DNA of 62,617 bases from Nostoc sp. CHAB 5824. GTDB lineage: Bacteria; Cyanobacteriota; Cyanobacteriia; Cyanobacteriales; Nostocaceae. Shown here piece by piece: positions 36,417 to 44,729 of this stretch. Below the pieces are notes generated by a model. It saw only the letters and a list, made by a program, of their open reading frames with translations. It ran no database searches and was not told the origin of the DNA. Position numbers and translations under genes: made by a program. The stretch spans positions 1 to 62,617 of the forward strand of contig NZ_JAIVFT010000028.1 in the NCBI RefSeq assembly GCF_020829665.1. The letters are read 5' to 3'. Numbering within the stretch: position 1 is the first letter of the stretch; each line of letters begins with the position of its first letter.

Positions 36417-36914
36417 ATGAAACTCAAACCATTATCGCTAGTCGCTGGAGCAATCGCTCTAACTTTAACTGCAACCTCCTTTGCTGTTAATGCCCAAACA
36501 GCCTCTCCTTCACCCGTATTACTTGCACAAACTCCACAAAAAGAAAGGGGCGCTTGGAAAGAATTGGGTTTAACAGACGCCCAAAAAAGCCAAATTCAGG
36601 CAATTCGCCGCGATAGCCGCACCAAAATGCAGGCAGTTTTCACCCCAGAACAAAAAGCCAAGTTAGAGGCTGCCAAACAAGCACGTCAGGCTCAACGGCA
36701 AGCTGGTCAAGGTCAACGTCAACCAGGTCAACGTTCCCGCAAGGGTGGTTATGGTGATTTAAATCTGACTGAAGCACAAAAAACCCAAATCCGACAAATC
36801 CGGGAGTCTGAAAAACAACAGATTCAAGCAGTCTTGACCCCCGAACAGCGGCAAAAAATAGAGCAATATCGTCAAAATGCTCCTTCACGCCGTCAACAAG
36901 GCAATCCCCAATAA
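36417..36914 (+). CDS. Spy/CpxP-like periplasmic protein with LTxxQ motifs
   Basis: 165 residues from the preferred start MKLKPLSLVAGAIALTLTATSFAVNAQ, a clear Sec signal peptide cut after NAQ. The in-frame ATG at 36375 would put 14 extra residues before it. The mature part has two LTxxQ-type repeats, GLTDAQKSQIQAIRRDSRTK and NLTEAQKTQIRQIRES, each followed by AVFTPEQKAKLE/AVLTPEQRQKIE. A Gln/Arg-rich linker joins them. Proteins of this type chaperone unfolded proteins in the periplasm or damp envelope-stress signalling. It is transcribed divergently from a two-component system, which recalls cpxP-cpxRA, though here the regulator is NarL-type. Confidence 0.85.
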   Translation: MKLKPLSLVAGAIALTLTATSFAVNAQTASPSPVLLAQTPQKERGAWKELGLTDAQKSQIQAIRRDSRTKMQAVFTPEQKAKLEAAKQARQAQRQAGQGQRQPGQRSRKGGYGDLNLTEAQKTQIRQIRESEKQQIQAVLTPEQRQKIEQYRQNAPSRRQQGNPQ

Positions 36915-37234
36915 GAATTTTTCAAAAAATAGTTAACTTGACTGATGTAAGCTGATGCGCGTCTAAAGTATATAAACACTCTCGATAGTCGTTAACTGTT
37001 GACTGTTGACGGGTTTTCAGTCATCAGTCATCAGGTAAATGTACAAATTAAATGCGTAACAGCTTATAAACATTGTTTTCCATAGTCAAAATTAATAGAC
37101 TTCTTGCAGAAGATGCGGAAAGGGGATAAAATTTTTCCCCTTTCCCTTTCCCTATTTATTCCCATGTCCAATTTAGTAGACTTTCAAGCGAGTTATGAGT
37201 TATGAGTTAATTCAAAACTCCTAGCTTGATTAAA

Positions 37235-37483
37235 ATGTCTAAAGAATTCGCAATTGGTAGTAAAGTCCGTGTTGTGGCACTACCGCCCTACGTCAAAACT
37301 GCTGAACCTATGCCTATGCTGCGCCCCCCTGATGTAATTCACATTGGTGAAGAGGGTATAGTCATTGACCGCAGACCTGGTGGATATTGGGGTATTCGCT
37401 TTACTAGGGGAGCCTTTCTCCTAGATAGCCAATACATTGAAAGCACAGATATCCCACCCGAACCTCACTCAGAGTTAGATTAG
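37235..37483 (+). CDS. sipA: SipA family regulatory protein (DUF3148)
   Basis: 82 residues from the ATG at 37235 (an upstream in-frame TTG at 37226 is less likely). The sequence MSKEFAIGSKVRVVALPPYV then KTAEPMPMLRPPDVI, GEEGIVIDRRPGGYWGIRFTRGAFL is that of SipA, a small SH3-like protein of cyanobacteria and plastids. In Synechococcus it binds the histidine kinase NblS (Hik33), which controls high-light and nutrient-stress genes. No kinase gene is adjacent. A peroxiredoxin gene follows after 51 bases on the same strand. Confidence 0.9.
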   Translation: MSKEFAIGSKVRVVALPPYVKTAEPMPMLRPPDVIHIGEEGIVIDRRPGGYWGIRFTRGAFLLDSQYIESTDIPPEPHSELD

Positions 37484-37534
37484 CAGCAACCAAGAATTGT
37501 AAACTTGTGTAAAGTTGTAATTCTGGTTTGCACC

Positions 37535-38095
37535 ATGATTTCCCGCCGCACTTTTTTAAGCATATTATTTGCCAGCTGTATTTCTCTCATCAGCTGGCTG
37601 AATTTTACCCCTGCTGCTGATGCTCTTGGTGGTAAACTTCCTGCAATTAATCAACCCGCACCAGAGTTTACTTTGCCAACCAATACAGGTGATGGCAAAA
37701 TTTCCCTCTCTGACTTGCGCGGTAAGTGGCTAGTTCTCTACTTTTATCCTAAAGACTTCACCTCTGGTTGTACTATAGAAGCTCGCCGTTTTCAACAAGA
37801 CTTACCCCAATATCTCGAAAAAAATGCCCAGATTATTGGTGTAAGTGCTGATGATATCGAGTCTCACGCCGAATTTTGTGATTCAGAGGGACTAAAATTT
37901 CCGCTGTTGGCTGACACTGATGGTTCAGTGAGTAAAGCTTACGGTTCCTGGCTCGGTTATTTATCTATGCGTCACAGTTTTATCATCGATCCTCAGGGCG
38001 TCTTGCGCGAGACTTTTGTCAAAGTCAACCCAAATATTCATAGTTCAGAAGTGCTGGCACGATTAGAAAAATTACAATCTGCAAGCCTAAGTTAG
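37535..38095 (+). CDS. Exported peroxiredoxin (PrxQ/BCP type)
   Basis: 186 residues from MISRRTFLSILFASCISLISW; the RR plus hydrophobic stretch and ADA suggest export, possibly by Tat, to the lumen or periplasm. The thioredoxin-fold core reads APEFTLPTNTGDGKISLSDLRGKW and YFYPKDFTSGCTIEARRF. The peroxidatic cysteine is in SGCT. The usual BCP resolving cysteine five residues on is absent (EARRF). A second cysteine occurs in HAEFCDSEGLKFPLLAD and may take that role. The TTG at 37505 opens the frame earlier, but I prefer the ATG. It reduces hydroperoxides. A long hairpin lies downstream. Confidence 0.92.
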   Translation: MISRRTFLSILFASCISLISWLNFTPAADALGGKLPAINQPAPEFTLPTNTGDGKISLSDLRGKWLVLYFYPKDFTSGCTIEARRFQQDLPQYLEKNAQIIGVSADDIESHAEFCDSEGLKFPLLADTDGSVSKAYGSWLGYLSMRHSFIIDPQGVLRETFVKVNPNIHSSEVLARLEKLQSASLS

Positions 38096-38226
38096 GGATT
38101 CGCCTCTTTGACTGAGGCTAAGGCGTAGAATTTGTTCTATTTAGTTATTAACGCACAATAAACGTCCTGACTGTCTAATCAGTATTTAGGAGTTGGAGAC
38201 TCAAGTACAGTGCGGAATTCCTGAGT

Positions 38227-38260
38227 AAGAAAGTGGCGGGTTTGAATCCCCCACTTTCTT
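38227..38260 (+). terminator. Long hairpin downstream of the peroxiredoxin gene
   Basis: AAGAAAGTGG-C-GGG / CCC-CCACTTTCTT with loop TTTGAAT: 13 bp with one bulge. Its right arm is duplicated at 38424-38433 by the neighbouring element. Likely terminator or mRNA-stabilising hairpin. Confidence 0.55.
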
Positions 38261-38270
38261 GTTCTGACCG

Positions 38271-38423
38271 CAGGGTGGTTTCATACAAGCAGAGAAAAAC
38301 TAAAACTGGGTTTCAAAGCCTCTCTCCGTTTCGGGGAGAGGTTTGGAGAGGGGTAAAAAGCTATGTCACAAAACGAGAAATCAAGACTTATGTATTTTTC
38401 TTTTTTCGTATGAAACCACCCTG
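38271..38423. mobile_element. MITE-like element, family F (CAGGGTGGTTTCATAC termini)
   Basis: 153 bp with perfect 16-bp terminal inverted repeats (38271-38286 and 38408-38423). It is flanked by a 20-bp direct repeat (38251-38270 and 38424-38443, ACTTTCTTGTTCTGACCG plus two bases). The right end, about 55 bp, recurs in opposite orientation at 62493-62549. Non-coding. Confidence 0.7.
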
Positions 38424-38607
38424 CCACTTTCTTGTTCTGACCGGAGGCAGATCCTTGATACTTGGTATCAATTACGGCAGAAAATAAATTAAAGGCAGAA
38501 TTGAAGTATAAAATTTATCAAGCAATTTGGGGTTTGATAAACGAATTAAAGATAGAATCACAAAAATTATCCCAACTTTTAGCTAAATCATCAAGGAGAA
38601 ACTACCC

Positions 38608-38916
38608 ATGCAATCACTTGTAGTACTGATCAACCCATTTTCCATACCTAAAGGCAGGGAAGAGGAATTCCTCAAGATGTGGAATGAGGTTGCCCAATAC
38701 ATGAAAGACCAGCCAGGATTCATCGACTTGAAACTCCATCGCAGCCTTGATCCAGATGCCCGGTTTCAGTTCATCAACATCGCCCATTGGCAAAGCGCGG
38801 AGGCTTGGCAGACTGCCATGTCTAAAGTTGAACCCAAAGTGCAAGAACTATCGCAGCAGCTGCCATTTGAAGTCGAAAGCAGTCCCGCTCTTTACAGGCC
38901 CGAGGTGGAATATTAA
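38608..38916 (+). CDS. Antibiotic biosynthesis monooxygenase (ABM) domain protein
   Basis: 102 residues forming a single ferredoxin-like ABM domain: VVLINPFSIPKGREEEFLKM, YMKDQPGFIDLKLHRSL, FQFINIAHWQSAEAWQTAMS. These small dimeric proteins act as cofactor-free monooxygenases, haem-degrading enzymes or unknown quinol-related enzymes. The motif here does not settle which. AGGAG about 10 bases before the ATG supports the start. Convergent with mocA, 9-base gap. Confidence 0.88.
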   Translation: MQSLVVLINPFSIPKGREEEFLKMWNEVAQYMKDQPGFIDLKLHRSLDPDARFQFINIAHWQSAEAWQTAMSKVEPKVQELSQQLPFEVESSPALYRPEVEY

Positions 38917-38925
38917 CAAGCCAGG

Positions 38926-39561
38926 TTAGTTCTGTGCTTGGGTAATTGATATCAATTGTTCGTAATCTTTTGGTGTATCAATATCGATATCCCCTAGCGG
39001 GAACGGAATGGAAAACACTTCATTGAGGTTCTTCTGAATAACTTTTTTTGCACCTGAAGTTTCTTTCAAAGCAGCAAGTTCTAAAAAAAATATCTGACTA
39101 AATAGAGCAGGTACACCTAATGTACCCGCATATTCACAAGCAATAATTGGTTTTTTTGTCGAATAATATGCATCAACAAGTTGATTAATAAGTTGGTGAG
39201 AAACAAATGGCTGGTCACAAAGTGTAATAACTACTGCTTCTATTTTTTGCGGAAGATTATTTAAAAATTCAATACCACTCTTGACTGAAGTACTCATTCC
39301 ACAAGCCCAATCCAAGTTATTAACTACTCTAACGGGAAGTTGCTTAAGTTGGGGATAAATCTGTTTTGCATTTGCTCCAAGTACTACTACTACAGGTTGA
39401 CAAACTGAAGCGATCGCCATTTCTATAATATATTCCAAAAAACTACGTCCTTGGTAAAGCAATAGTTGTTTAGGTGTACCCATACGAGTAGATGCACCAG
39501 CAGCAAGAATCATAATGGCTATGGTTGATTTTTCATTCTCTGTTTGCTCAGTAAATACCAT
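38926..39561 (-). CDS. mocA: Molybdenum cofactor cytidylyltransferase-type nucleotidyltransferase
   Basis: 211 residues. Nucleotide-binding signature MILAAGASTRMGTPKQLLLYQG, then VVVVLGANAKQI, the metal/ligand motif ITLCDQPFVS, and LGVPALFSQIFFLELAALKETSGAKKVI, all as in MocA/CoxMocI proteins. These transfer CMP from CTP to Mo-molybdopterin to make the cytosine-dinucleotide cofactor used by xanthine-oxidase-family hydroxylases. It lies 12 bases downstream of xdhC in the same direction and 6 kb from the PaoABC-like subunits at 45264-49067, which would need that cofactor. Confidence 0.9.
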   Translation of the reverse strand: MVFTEQTENEKSTIAIMILAAGASTRMGTPKQLLLYQGRSFLEYIIEMAIASVCQPVVVVLGANAKQIYPQLKQLPVRVVNNLDWACGMSTSVKSGIEFLNNLPQKIEAVVITLCDQPFVSHQLINQLVDAYYSTKKPIIACEYAGTLGVPALFSQIFFLELAALKETSGAKKVIQKNLNEVFSIPFPLGDIDIDTPKDYEQLISITQAQN

Positions 39562-39573
39562 AACAGATAAAAA

Positions 39574-40731
39574 TTATGTGGTAAGTAATAAGTTCAAGCT
39601 GCTTTCATAGGATTGGTGAATTGGTTGATTGCGATTTCTTAAAAAATTACCACTGCGGTTTGCTAGCACTGCTTGAATTTCCGCAATAATGGCGATCGCT
39701 ATTCCTTCAGGTGTATCTGCTCCGATGTCAAGCCCAATCGGGCCATGCAATCTTTTTAATTGTTCAGTAGTATAAACTATTCCTTGCGAGCGTAAATCTT
39801 TAAGCAATCTTTCAGTACGCGGCTTTGGGCCTAAAACCCCTATGTAGCGTGCAGGAGATGGTAGCAACATTTTCAAAATTTCTAGGTCGTCAAGGTAATT
39901 ATGCGTCATGACTACAGCAACTGTGCAAGCATCTATAAATACCTGTTTCTGTAGAATTTCTCGCCGACTAAGAATTACATCACAAGGCATAGGAAATCGC
40001 GCTCTAGTTGCCTCATTAGCTCGACAATCGACTACAGTAACCTGCCAACCCAATGCTTGAGCAAACTGTGCTACGGGTACAGCATCATATCCTGCACCAA
40101 ATATTACTAAAGGTGTGGGCGGTTGGATGACTTCGATAAAAACTTCTGCACTGCCTGAAGGTAATTGATAGTTGTTTACGCTTGACTTTTGATTAGCAAA
40201 AGCTGCTTGAGTATCTGCAATCAAAGATTGAATTAAATTTGGATCTTTGATGTCAGTGATAATTTTACCATTTGGATACAGCAATAAGCGCGACCCAAGT
40301 TTGACCTTTACTGCACCTTCAAAGGCAAAGACTGTAGCAATAATACCCAAATGTTTTTTATTAAAGCACTCCTGTATAAAAGCGATCGCATTTGGTGAAC
40401 TTTCTTTCTCAAGACGTTCGATGAGAACTTGCACTGTCCCATTGCACCCTAAACCAAAGCCCCAAAAAATATCTTCAGAAGCGGTGTTATCGTAAGTAAC
40501 AACAATTGGTTCGCCGTTTGACATTCGTTGTTGAGTGTGCTCAAATACATCGTTCTCCAAGCAACCAGCGCTGATTGTTCCGATGATCCGACCTGTATTT
40601 GTCATTAACATTTTGGCACCTGGTCGGCGATAGGTTGAACCTTGAGTTTTGACTACAGTGGCAAGAAAAGTGATTTGACTATTTTTTTGACTTGACTCGA
40701 AGCCTTCTAAAATTGCTTGTAATTCGTTCAT
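39574..40731 (-). CDS. xdhC: XdhC/CoxI family molybdenum-hydroxylase maturation protein
   Basis: 385 residues. The N-terminal XdhC/CoxI domain reads FLATVVKTQGSTYRRPGAKMLM and GTISAGCLENDVFEH with its conserved Cys. A C-terminal Rossmann domain follows (PLVIFGAGYDAVPVAQFAQALGW, YIGVLGPKPRTERLL, HGPIGLDIGADTPEGIAIAI). XdhC proteins bind the Mo cofactor, help its sulfuration and insert it into xanthine-dehydrogenase-family enzymes. The gene precedes mocA, presumably in one transcript, and matches the PaoABC-like hydroxylase encoded nearby. Confidence 0.93.
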   Translation of the reverse strand: MNELQAILEGFESSQKNSQITFLATVVKTQGSTYRRPGAKMLMTNTGRIIGTISAGCLENDVFEHTQQRMSNGEPIVVTYDNTASEDIFWGFGLGCNGTVQVLIERLEKESSPNAIAFIQECFNKKHLGIIATVFAFEGAVKVKLGSRLLLYPNGKIITDIKDPNLIQSLIADTQAAFANQKSSVNNYQLPSGSAEVFIEVIQPPTPLVIFGAGYDAVPVAQFAQALGWQVTVVDCRANEATRARFPMPCDVILSRREILQKQVFIDACTVAVVMTHNYLDDLEILKMLLPSPARYIGVLGPKPRTERLLKDLRSQGIVYTTEQLKRLHGPIGLDIGADTPEGIAIAIIAEIQAVLANRSGNFLRNRNQPIHQSYESSLNLLLTT

Positions 40732-41045
40732 TTGATTGCTTATTTTTCTGTTTCTAGCAGTTTGTCGGCTTGAGCAAATGCTTTAACGTTAAGACTTTAA
40801 GGATAAATACATATTTCAATCGATAGATTCAGCAGCAATCAATACCGGAGTAGCAGTGAATCCTGTGGATTTTTGGGAAAATGCATTCTGCTACTAATCC
40901 CGAAGCAGAAGCAGTTTTTAATAAGCTGCGTCTACTGATTTCCATAATTGTCTCCTACAAGCAACAACAGGAATGAGCCGTATAGTATCACGGCTATCTG
41001 GCACAAAAACTCTAACTAAGGTGTGTTTTAAAACATCCTCCGCAA

Positions 41046-41234
41046 GATGCATTCACAATGGAAGCCGATGCATTCACAAGGCAAGTCGATGCATTCACAA
41101 TGCAAGTCGATGCATTCACAAGGCAAGCCGATGCATTCACAACGCAAGCCGATGCATTCACAAGGCAAGTCGATGCATTCACAAGGCAAGCCAATGCATT
41201 CACAATGCAAGCCGATGCATTCACAAGGCAAGCA
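41046..41234. repeat. 21-bp tandem array, 9 copies
   Basis: Nine copies of GATGCATTCACAAGGCAAGC plus one base, varying at a few positions. It ends four bases before a perfect 28-bp palindrome. No spacers. The DNA from 40732 to 41045 holds no gene I can support. Confidence 0.95.
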
Positions 41235-41238
41235 AGGT

Positions 41239-41266
41239 GTAGGGGCACGGCATGCCGTGCCCCTAC
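41239..41266. repeat. Perfect 28-bp palindrome (REP-like)
   Basis: GTAGGGGCACGGCA followed by its exact reverse complement. Same outer arms as the palindromes at 21086-21113 and 54265-54292; the half-form with the same sequence is at 26726 and 27352. Confidence 0.85.
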
Positions 41267-41504
41267 GGGTGTACCTCTCACTCACGTAAACGAGAACCGC
41301 TATAAAGGCCAGCAGGAGAACTGCCTCTAATTCGTTGAAATCATGAACATAGAATTAATTTAGCGGCAAATCGTTTCTCATCTGGCTGCTCTGCTTTTTG
41401 CCTCGTAACGAACTTGCAAGCCAGAGACGAAGGTACCACCACTATTTTCTAATAAAGCTGCCGTTTTACGAATCTCCTTTGCTCAGAAATTGCTTAACCG
41501 TCTT

Positions 41505-41582
41505 ATACCAATTCTCTAAAACAAGGTTACAGATGAGATAATAATACCAATTCTCGAAAATTTGGCTACAGATGAAATAATA
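41505..41582. repeat. 39-bp direct duplication
   Basis: Two adjacent copies beginning ATACCAATTCTC and ending TACAGATGARATAATA, just downstream of the HTH-protein gene. Non-coding. Confidence 0.7.
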
Positions 41583-41610
41583 AGATGTAATTGGATTGTG
41601 GTGCAGTTCG

Positions 41611-42600
41611 TTAATATAATCCTTCTGGTGGGGAAATATCAGATCCGACAGCCACACCAGTGTTAGTAGATTTAATCCCTGGTTTAACAGTAGAGGATTG
41701 TTGTTTTAACGATTGTAAAACAGAAGAAGAGTTATCTTGTTCAATTGATATATTGGTATTTGCTTGTTGCTGGGACATCAAAGCTAATCCTCCCATTGCA
41801 CCAGCAAGAAGAGCTGTATAACCTACATATAAATGCGTCGGACGAATTTCCAATCCCATTCCTTTTTTAGATAGATACGAAAAGGGCTGAGTTACTGGTA
41901 TAGCTGCTAGGAATGGCAAAGAAGCAGCTAAAGCAACACCATCAAGTCCTAAAGCATCTCCATAACGTCGTATAAATCCACGTACAAAAATGTCATCTGA
42001 TAATTCTTTCCAGTTGCCGTTTTCTAATGCCTCTATCAGCTCCGTTCGGATGTGAGTGGAAAGCTGGATGTGGTCTAAAGAAAGCCCTTTGGACTGACGG
42101 GTTTTTTGGAGTTGTTGCCCGATTTGACGTAGGCACACCATGCGTTGTTGGGCTGCTTGTTCAGCTTGTTCAGCAAGTTCTGCTTGAGAAATTCTCTGAT
42201 GATTCAGTAATTGTAGTGGTTTTTTCCACAGCAGATTTTCTGCTGTATTTTTAGAGGATTGCTCCCGGAGAGTGCCATACTCCTGTTGTATCTCTGGTGA
42301 AGAATTGATTGTTTCTGTGGGTTGCTTGGTATTTGTAGCTGTTTCAACTTTTTGAGATTGTTGGGCAAATTGTCGAAATGCTAAACCGATCGCTTCTCTA
42401 CCTACGGCTTTTAATAAATCTTGAGCCTGATCTGTTTCTGAACCTATTAACTTCTGCACAATCGCTAAAGCACGTCGATAAACTCGGCTACGATGCAGTT
42501 GTACTTCTATTTCTCCTAAAAGCGAGCGCAACTCATCTTGAGAAATTTCAATATTCGGATTGTCCAGAATTTGCAAATAATATACAGGAGTAGTAACCAT
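41611..42600 (-). CDS. RodZ-like helix-turn-helix membrane protein
   Basis: 329 residues. The N-terminal ~110 are helical and family-specific (YYLQILDNPNIEISQDELRS). Residues about 155-235 form a RodZ-type helix-turn-helix (IGQQLQKTRQSKGLSLDHIQ, LIEALENGNW, FVRGFIRRYGDALGLDG). A single membrane segment at about 257-275 (LYVGYTALLAGAMGGLALM) precedes a short Ser/Gln-rich tail. RodZ links the cytoskeleton to wall synthesis in rods; cyanobacterial relatives with this N-terminal region are uncharacterised. Monocistronic. Confidence 0.82.
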   Translation of the reverse strand: MVTTPVYYLQILDNPNIEISQDELRSLLGEIEVQLHRSRVYRRALAIVQKLIGSETDQAQDLLKAVGREAIGLAFRQFAQQSQKVETATNTKQPTETINSSPEIQQEYGTLREQSSKNTAENLLWKKPLQLLNHQRISQAELAEQAEQAAQQRMVCLRQIGQQLQKTRQSKGLSLDHIQLSTHIRTELIEALENGNWKELSDDIFVRGFIRRYGDALGLDGVALAASLPFLAAIPVTQPFSYLSKKGMGLEIRPTHLYVGYTALLAGAMGGLALMSQQQANTNISIEQDNSSSVLQSLKQQSSTVKPGIKSTNTGVAVGSDISPPEGLY

Positions 42601-42875
42601 TGTGAAAGCCTTTTAGATTAACTCAATCAAAGAAAGTTACAATCATATCTTCACTATTTTTCCGAACTTCACCTTTGTTTTCCGGATGTTAATTGTATAA
42701 TTTAAATTTTTTAATTCCTCATCAACACGGGAACAAGGCAGTAATAATCGTAGTCATGATTGGAAAAATGATACTAGCATCTCTGTAAGAAAAAACCTTG
42801 GGCGCGTACTAAGTTCACTATCTGACGTGATAGGCAAGCTAGAAGCTAGCTTGCCAAAAAAATTTTGTAGTTTAT

Positions 42876-42923
42876 ACCTCTTGCAAAAGTGCTTTTTGCA
42901 CTCTTGTGGAAAAAGGGTGCATG
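42876..42923 (-). repeat. Dispersed ~48-bp repeat J
   Basis: Reverse copy of the sequence at 44604-44650 (CATGCACCC ... AAGAGTGCAAAAA ... TTTTGCAAGAGGT). It abuts the broken end of the AraC-type gene fragment. Between 42601 and 42875 I see no gene. Confidence 0.65.
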
Positions 42924-43175
42924 TTAAAGGGGAAATCGTAGATGACCATTCAGCAATTGCTCTTTGATCACGACGGTGTGATTGAGATGAATTGTGATCA
43001 GATGCTGCGAGAAATAATGGTCAGGGGTCTCAAGGGCATTGTGGTATTTGTAATAGCTAACTCTGACTCCATTCCAGAATCCTTTTTGACTAGAAAGAAC
43101 GAGCGCACTTGAACTAATTTTTGAAATGAATTCGTCGCTGGCAGCATCAAGTATTAACGGCTGTTTTGTAGTCAT
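42924..43175 (-). pseudogene. AraC-family regulator, N-terminal fragment
   Basis: 83 codons starting MTTKQPLILDAASDEFIS and continuing SSQKGFWNGVRVSYYKYHN then YFSQHLITIHLNHTVVIKEQLLNG. This pattern is the start of cyanobacterial AraC-family regulators with an N-terminal sensing domain. The frame ends at a junction with dispersed repeat J, and neither the rest of the sensor domain nor the two AraC helix-turn-helix motifs are present. So it is a truncated gene. Family assigned by eye from the N-terminal pattern. Confidence 0.55.
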
Positions 43176-43203
43176 GATTCTTCTACTGGCTGTTGAAGTC
43201 TTA

Positions 43204-43435
43204 GAGGTTGTTTGAAAAGTGTTTCGCTGTAACTTTAGGCACTTTTAGATCCCCCCCAGCTTTAAAGGGCTACGGTGTACACACATCTCTCTACAAAACC
43301 AAAATGTTGTAGATCCTCCTAAATCCTCCTTAAAAAGGAGGACTTTGAGAGGTTTTTGCCCCCATTTTTAAGGGGGGTTGGGGGGATCAAAAGCTTATGG
43401 GGCAACTTTTAAAGACTTGTGTGTACACCGTAGCC
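43204..43435. mobile_element. Composite: left end of family B element followed by a family E element
   Basis: GAGGTTGTTTGAAAAGT (43204-43220) is the terminus of the element at 58512, followed by the inner sequence also found at about 1392-1430. Within it lies an element with perfect 18-bp termini GGCTACGGTGTACACACA (43268-43285 and 43418-43435), the same family as 26851-27230. The interior is C-rich core repeat. The flanks TTTAAAG/TTATAAG match imperfectly. No right terminus of family B was found. Confidence 0.6.
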
Positions 43436-43535
43436 TTATAAGGGGAGGGAACTAGATTTCCTCTTTCCCCCCAAAATATCGGGGGGATTAAGGGGGGTAA
43501 TTGAGCTAGAACAGCTAACAAAAACTTTTCAAGAG

Positions 43536-43772
43536 TTAAACGCCAATCAAACCAATTAGAAAGACAATAATATTTAAAGTAACCAATACGAAAATCACCC
43601 ACTTAGAATAGCGACGATGCAGTTGAGCATCCCACCAGATATTAGAACGTTGACAAATAATTCGTGCTTGATGAATTGGCAATTTTCCAACGCTAACTGT
43701 ATACCAATTTTGAAGAGTTGAATAGTTCACTCAGCAACGCTGTAACTCTTCTTTAGATAGATCGGCAGGTGC
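43536..43772 (-). pseudogene. Fragment of an S-4TM-type pore-forming effector
   Basis: Minus-strand frame with one internal TGA (43733-43731): PADLSKEELQRC-stop, then VNYSTLQNWYTVSVGKLPIH, QARIICQRSNIWWDAQLHRR, and one hydrophobic helix WVIFVLVTLNIIVFLIGLIG, then TAA. The LP-x-ARIICQR-N-WWD-LRRRY pattern followed by paired membrane helices resembles the SMODS-associated S-4TM putative pore-forming effectors of CBASS-like defence loci. Only the middle of such a protein is left; the other helices, C-terminus and any partner nucleotidyltransferase are missing. A relic, identified by pattern only. Confidence 0.5.
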
Positions 43773-43816
43773 TTATCTCTTCAATTGTGGGAAATACACA
43801 GACATTCTACGCCCGT

Positions 43817-44194
43817 TCATGTACTTGACACCACTTTGCGGGGCGCTAAAAAGCCAAGGACAATTGCTACTAAGAACAATGCTGGAACATCACCAAAGAG
43901 GTGTCCCTGTTCAACAGGGTCAATTACTGCATGTACCGCCATGATCAGCCCGTGGACTACACTTGACCAAACGGTGAACCAGATTAAACTGAGGTGAGCT
44001 TCTGGTTGCCTTGAAGCTAACAGCAAAAAGATACCAAGCGTCGCATAAACACCAATGATCATCTGTTCGTATTCGTGCTGACCTGGTTGCCATAACCAGC
44101 CTGATGCCCAGACTTGAGTTAGCGGATAGATAAGTAGAAAAGCTATCCCAACAATAACCAGAGCGATTCGTAAGTACTGATCGCGCTCATCCAT
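43817..44194 (-). CDS. Small four-helix membrane protein (DUF6632-like)
   Basis: 125 residues with four hydrophobic segments (YLRIALVIVGIAFLLIYPL, QMIIGVYATLGIFLLLAS, LIWFTVWSSVVHGLIMAVHA, ALFLVAIVLGFLAP) and conserved-looking SSVVHGLIMAVHAVIDP with two histidines. It matches the general look of the DUF6632 family of unknown function. Flanked by pseudogenes and repeat arrays, but the frame itself is intact with an ATG start. Confidence 0.75.
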   Translation of the reverse strand: MDERDQYLRIALVIVGIAFLLIYPLTQVWASGWLWQPGQHEYEQMIIGVYATLGIFLLLASRQPEAHLSLIWFTVWSSVVHGLIMAVHAVIDPVEQGHLFGDVPALFLVAIVLGFLAPRKVVSST

Positions 44195-44338
44195 TGCTTT
44201 AACCTCCGCTATTTTCTAGTGCAGTCTCTACTAACAAAACTGGATAATTTTTTGATTGTATTCCCACTAGTAACACTTCAGCTTTGGAGTGTTAGAAATT
44301 TTAATGCTCCTTGTGGTTTAAAACTAATCCAACTGTGA

Positions 44339-44524
44339 GTGCAAGCCGATGTTTTCACAATACAAGTCGATGCATTAACAGTGCAAGTTGGTGCATTCAC
44401 AATGCAAGCCGATGCATTTACAATGCAAGTCGATGCATTAACAGTGCAAGTTAGTGCATTCACAATGCAAGTCGATGCATTCACAATGCAAGCCGATGCA
44501 TTCACAATTCAAGTCGATGCATTA
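44339..44524. repeat. 21-bp tandem array, about 8.5 copies
   Basis: Diverged copies of GATGCATTCACAATGCAAGY plus one base, clearly related to the array at 41046-41234 but with TTAACAGTG variants at two positions. No spacers. Frames across it are artefacts. Confidence 0.92.
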
Positions 44525-44603
44525 GACTTCCTTCTAGCAGTTGTGGGGTAAGGGGTAAAGGGTAAAGGGGAAAGCGGCGATAGAATTACCATGCACCCTA
44601 AAA

Positions 44604-44650
44604 CATGCACCCCTTTCCCCAAGAGTGCAAAAATAGTTTTGCAAGAGGTC
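44604..44650 (+). repeat. Dispersed ~47-bp repeat J
   Basis: Forward partner of 42876-42923 with the same CATGCACCC/AAGAGTGCAAAAA/TTTTGCAAGAGGT blocks, 1.7 kb apart and inverted. Confidence 0.65.
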
Positions 44651-44729
44651 TATTGCAAAAGCTTACCCTTTTTTTAAGCTTGCCCGGTTTAAAAGCTTTG
44701 CCTTACTGATAGTTTTTGAGTCGCAATGG

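Noticed and set aside
38227..38260. tRNA T-arm-like sequence (GGGTTTGAATCCC)
   Set aside because: The surrounding bases form one long hairpin, not a cloverleaf; no acceptor, D or anticodon arm can be built.
38233..38487. 84-codon frame downstream of the peroxiredoxin gene
   Set aside because: It lies across the family F element and its direct flanks.
40870..40975. Short plus-strand frame MHSATNPEAEAVFNKLRLLI...
   Set aside because: About 31 codons, no ribosome binding site and no recognised family; may be relic sequence but cannot be supported.
41046..41234. CRISPR array
   Set aside because: Units are contiguous with no unique spacers, and no cas gene is present.
40973..41330. Repeat-coded frames over the 41046-41234 array
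   Set aside because: Same artefact of a 21-bp array; no ribosome binding site or non-repeat domain.
44278..44551. Frames over the 44339-44524 array
   Set aside because: Artefact of tandem repeats.
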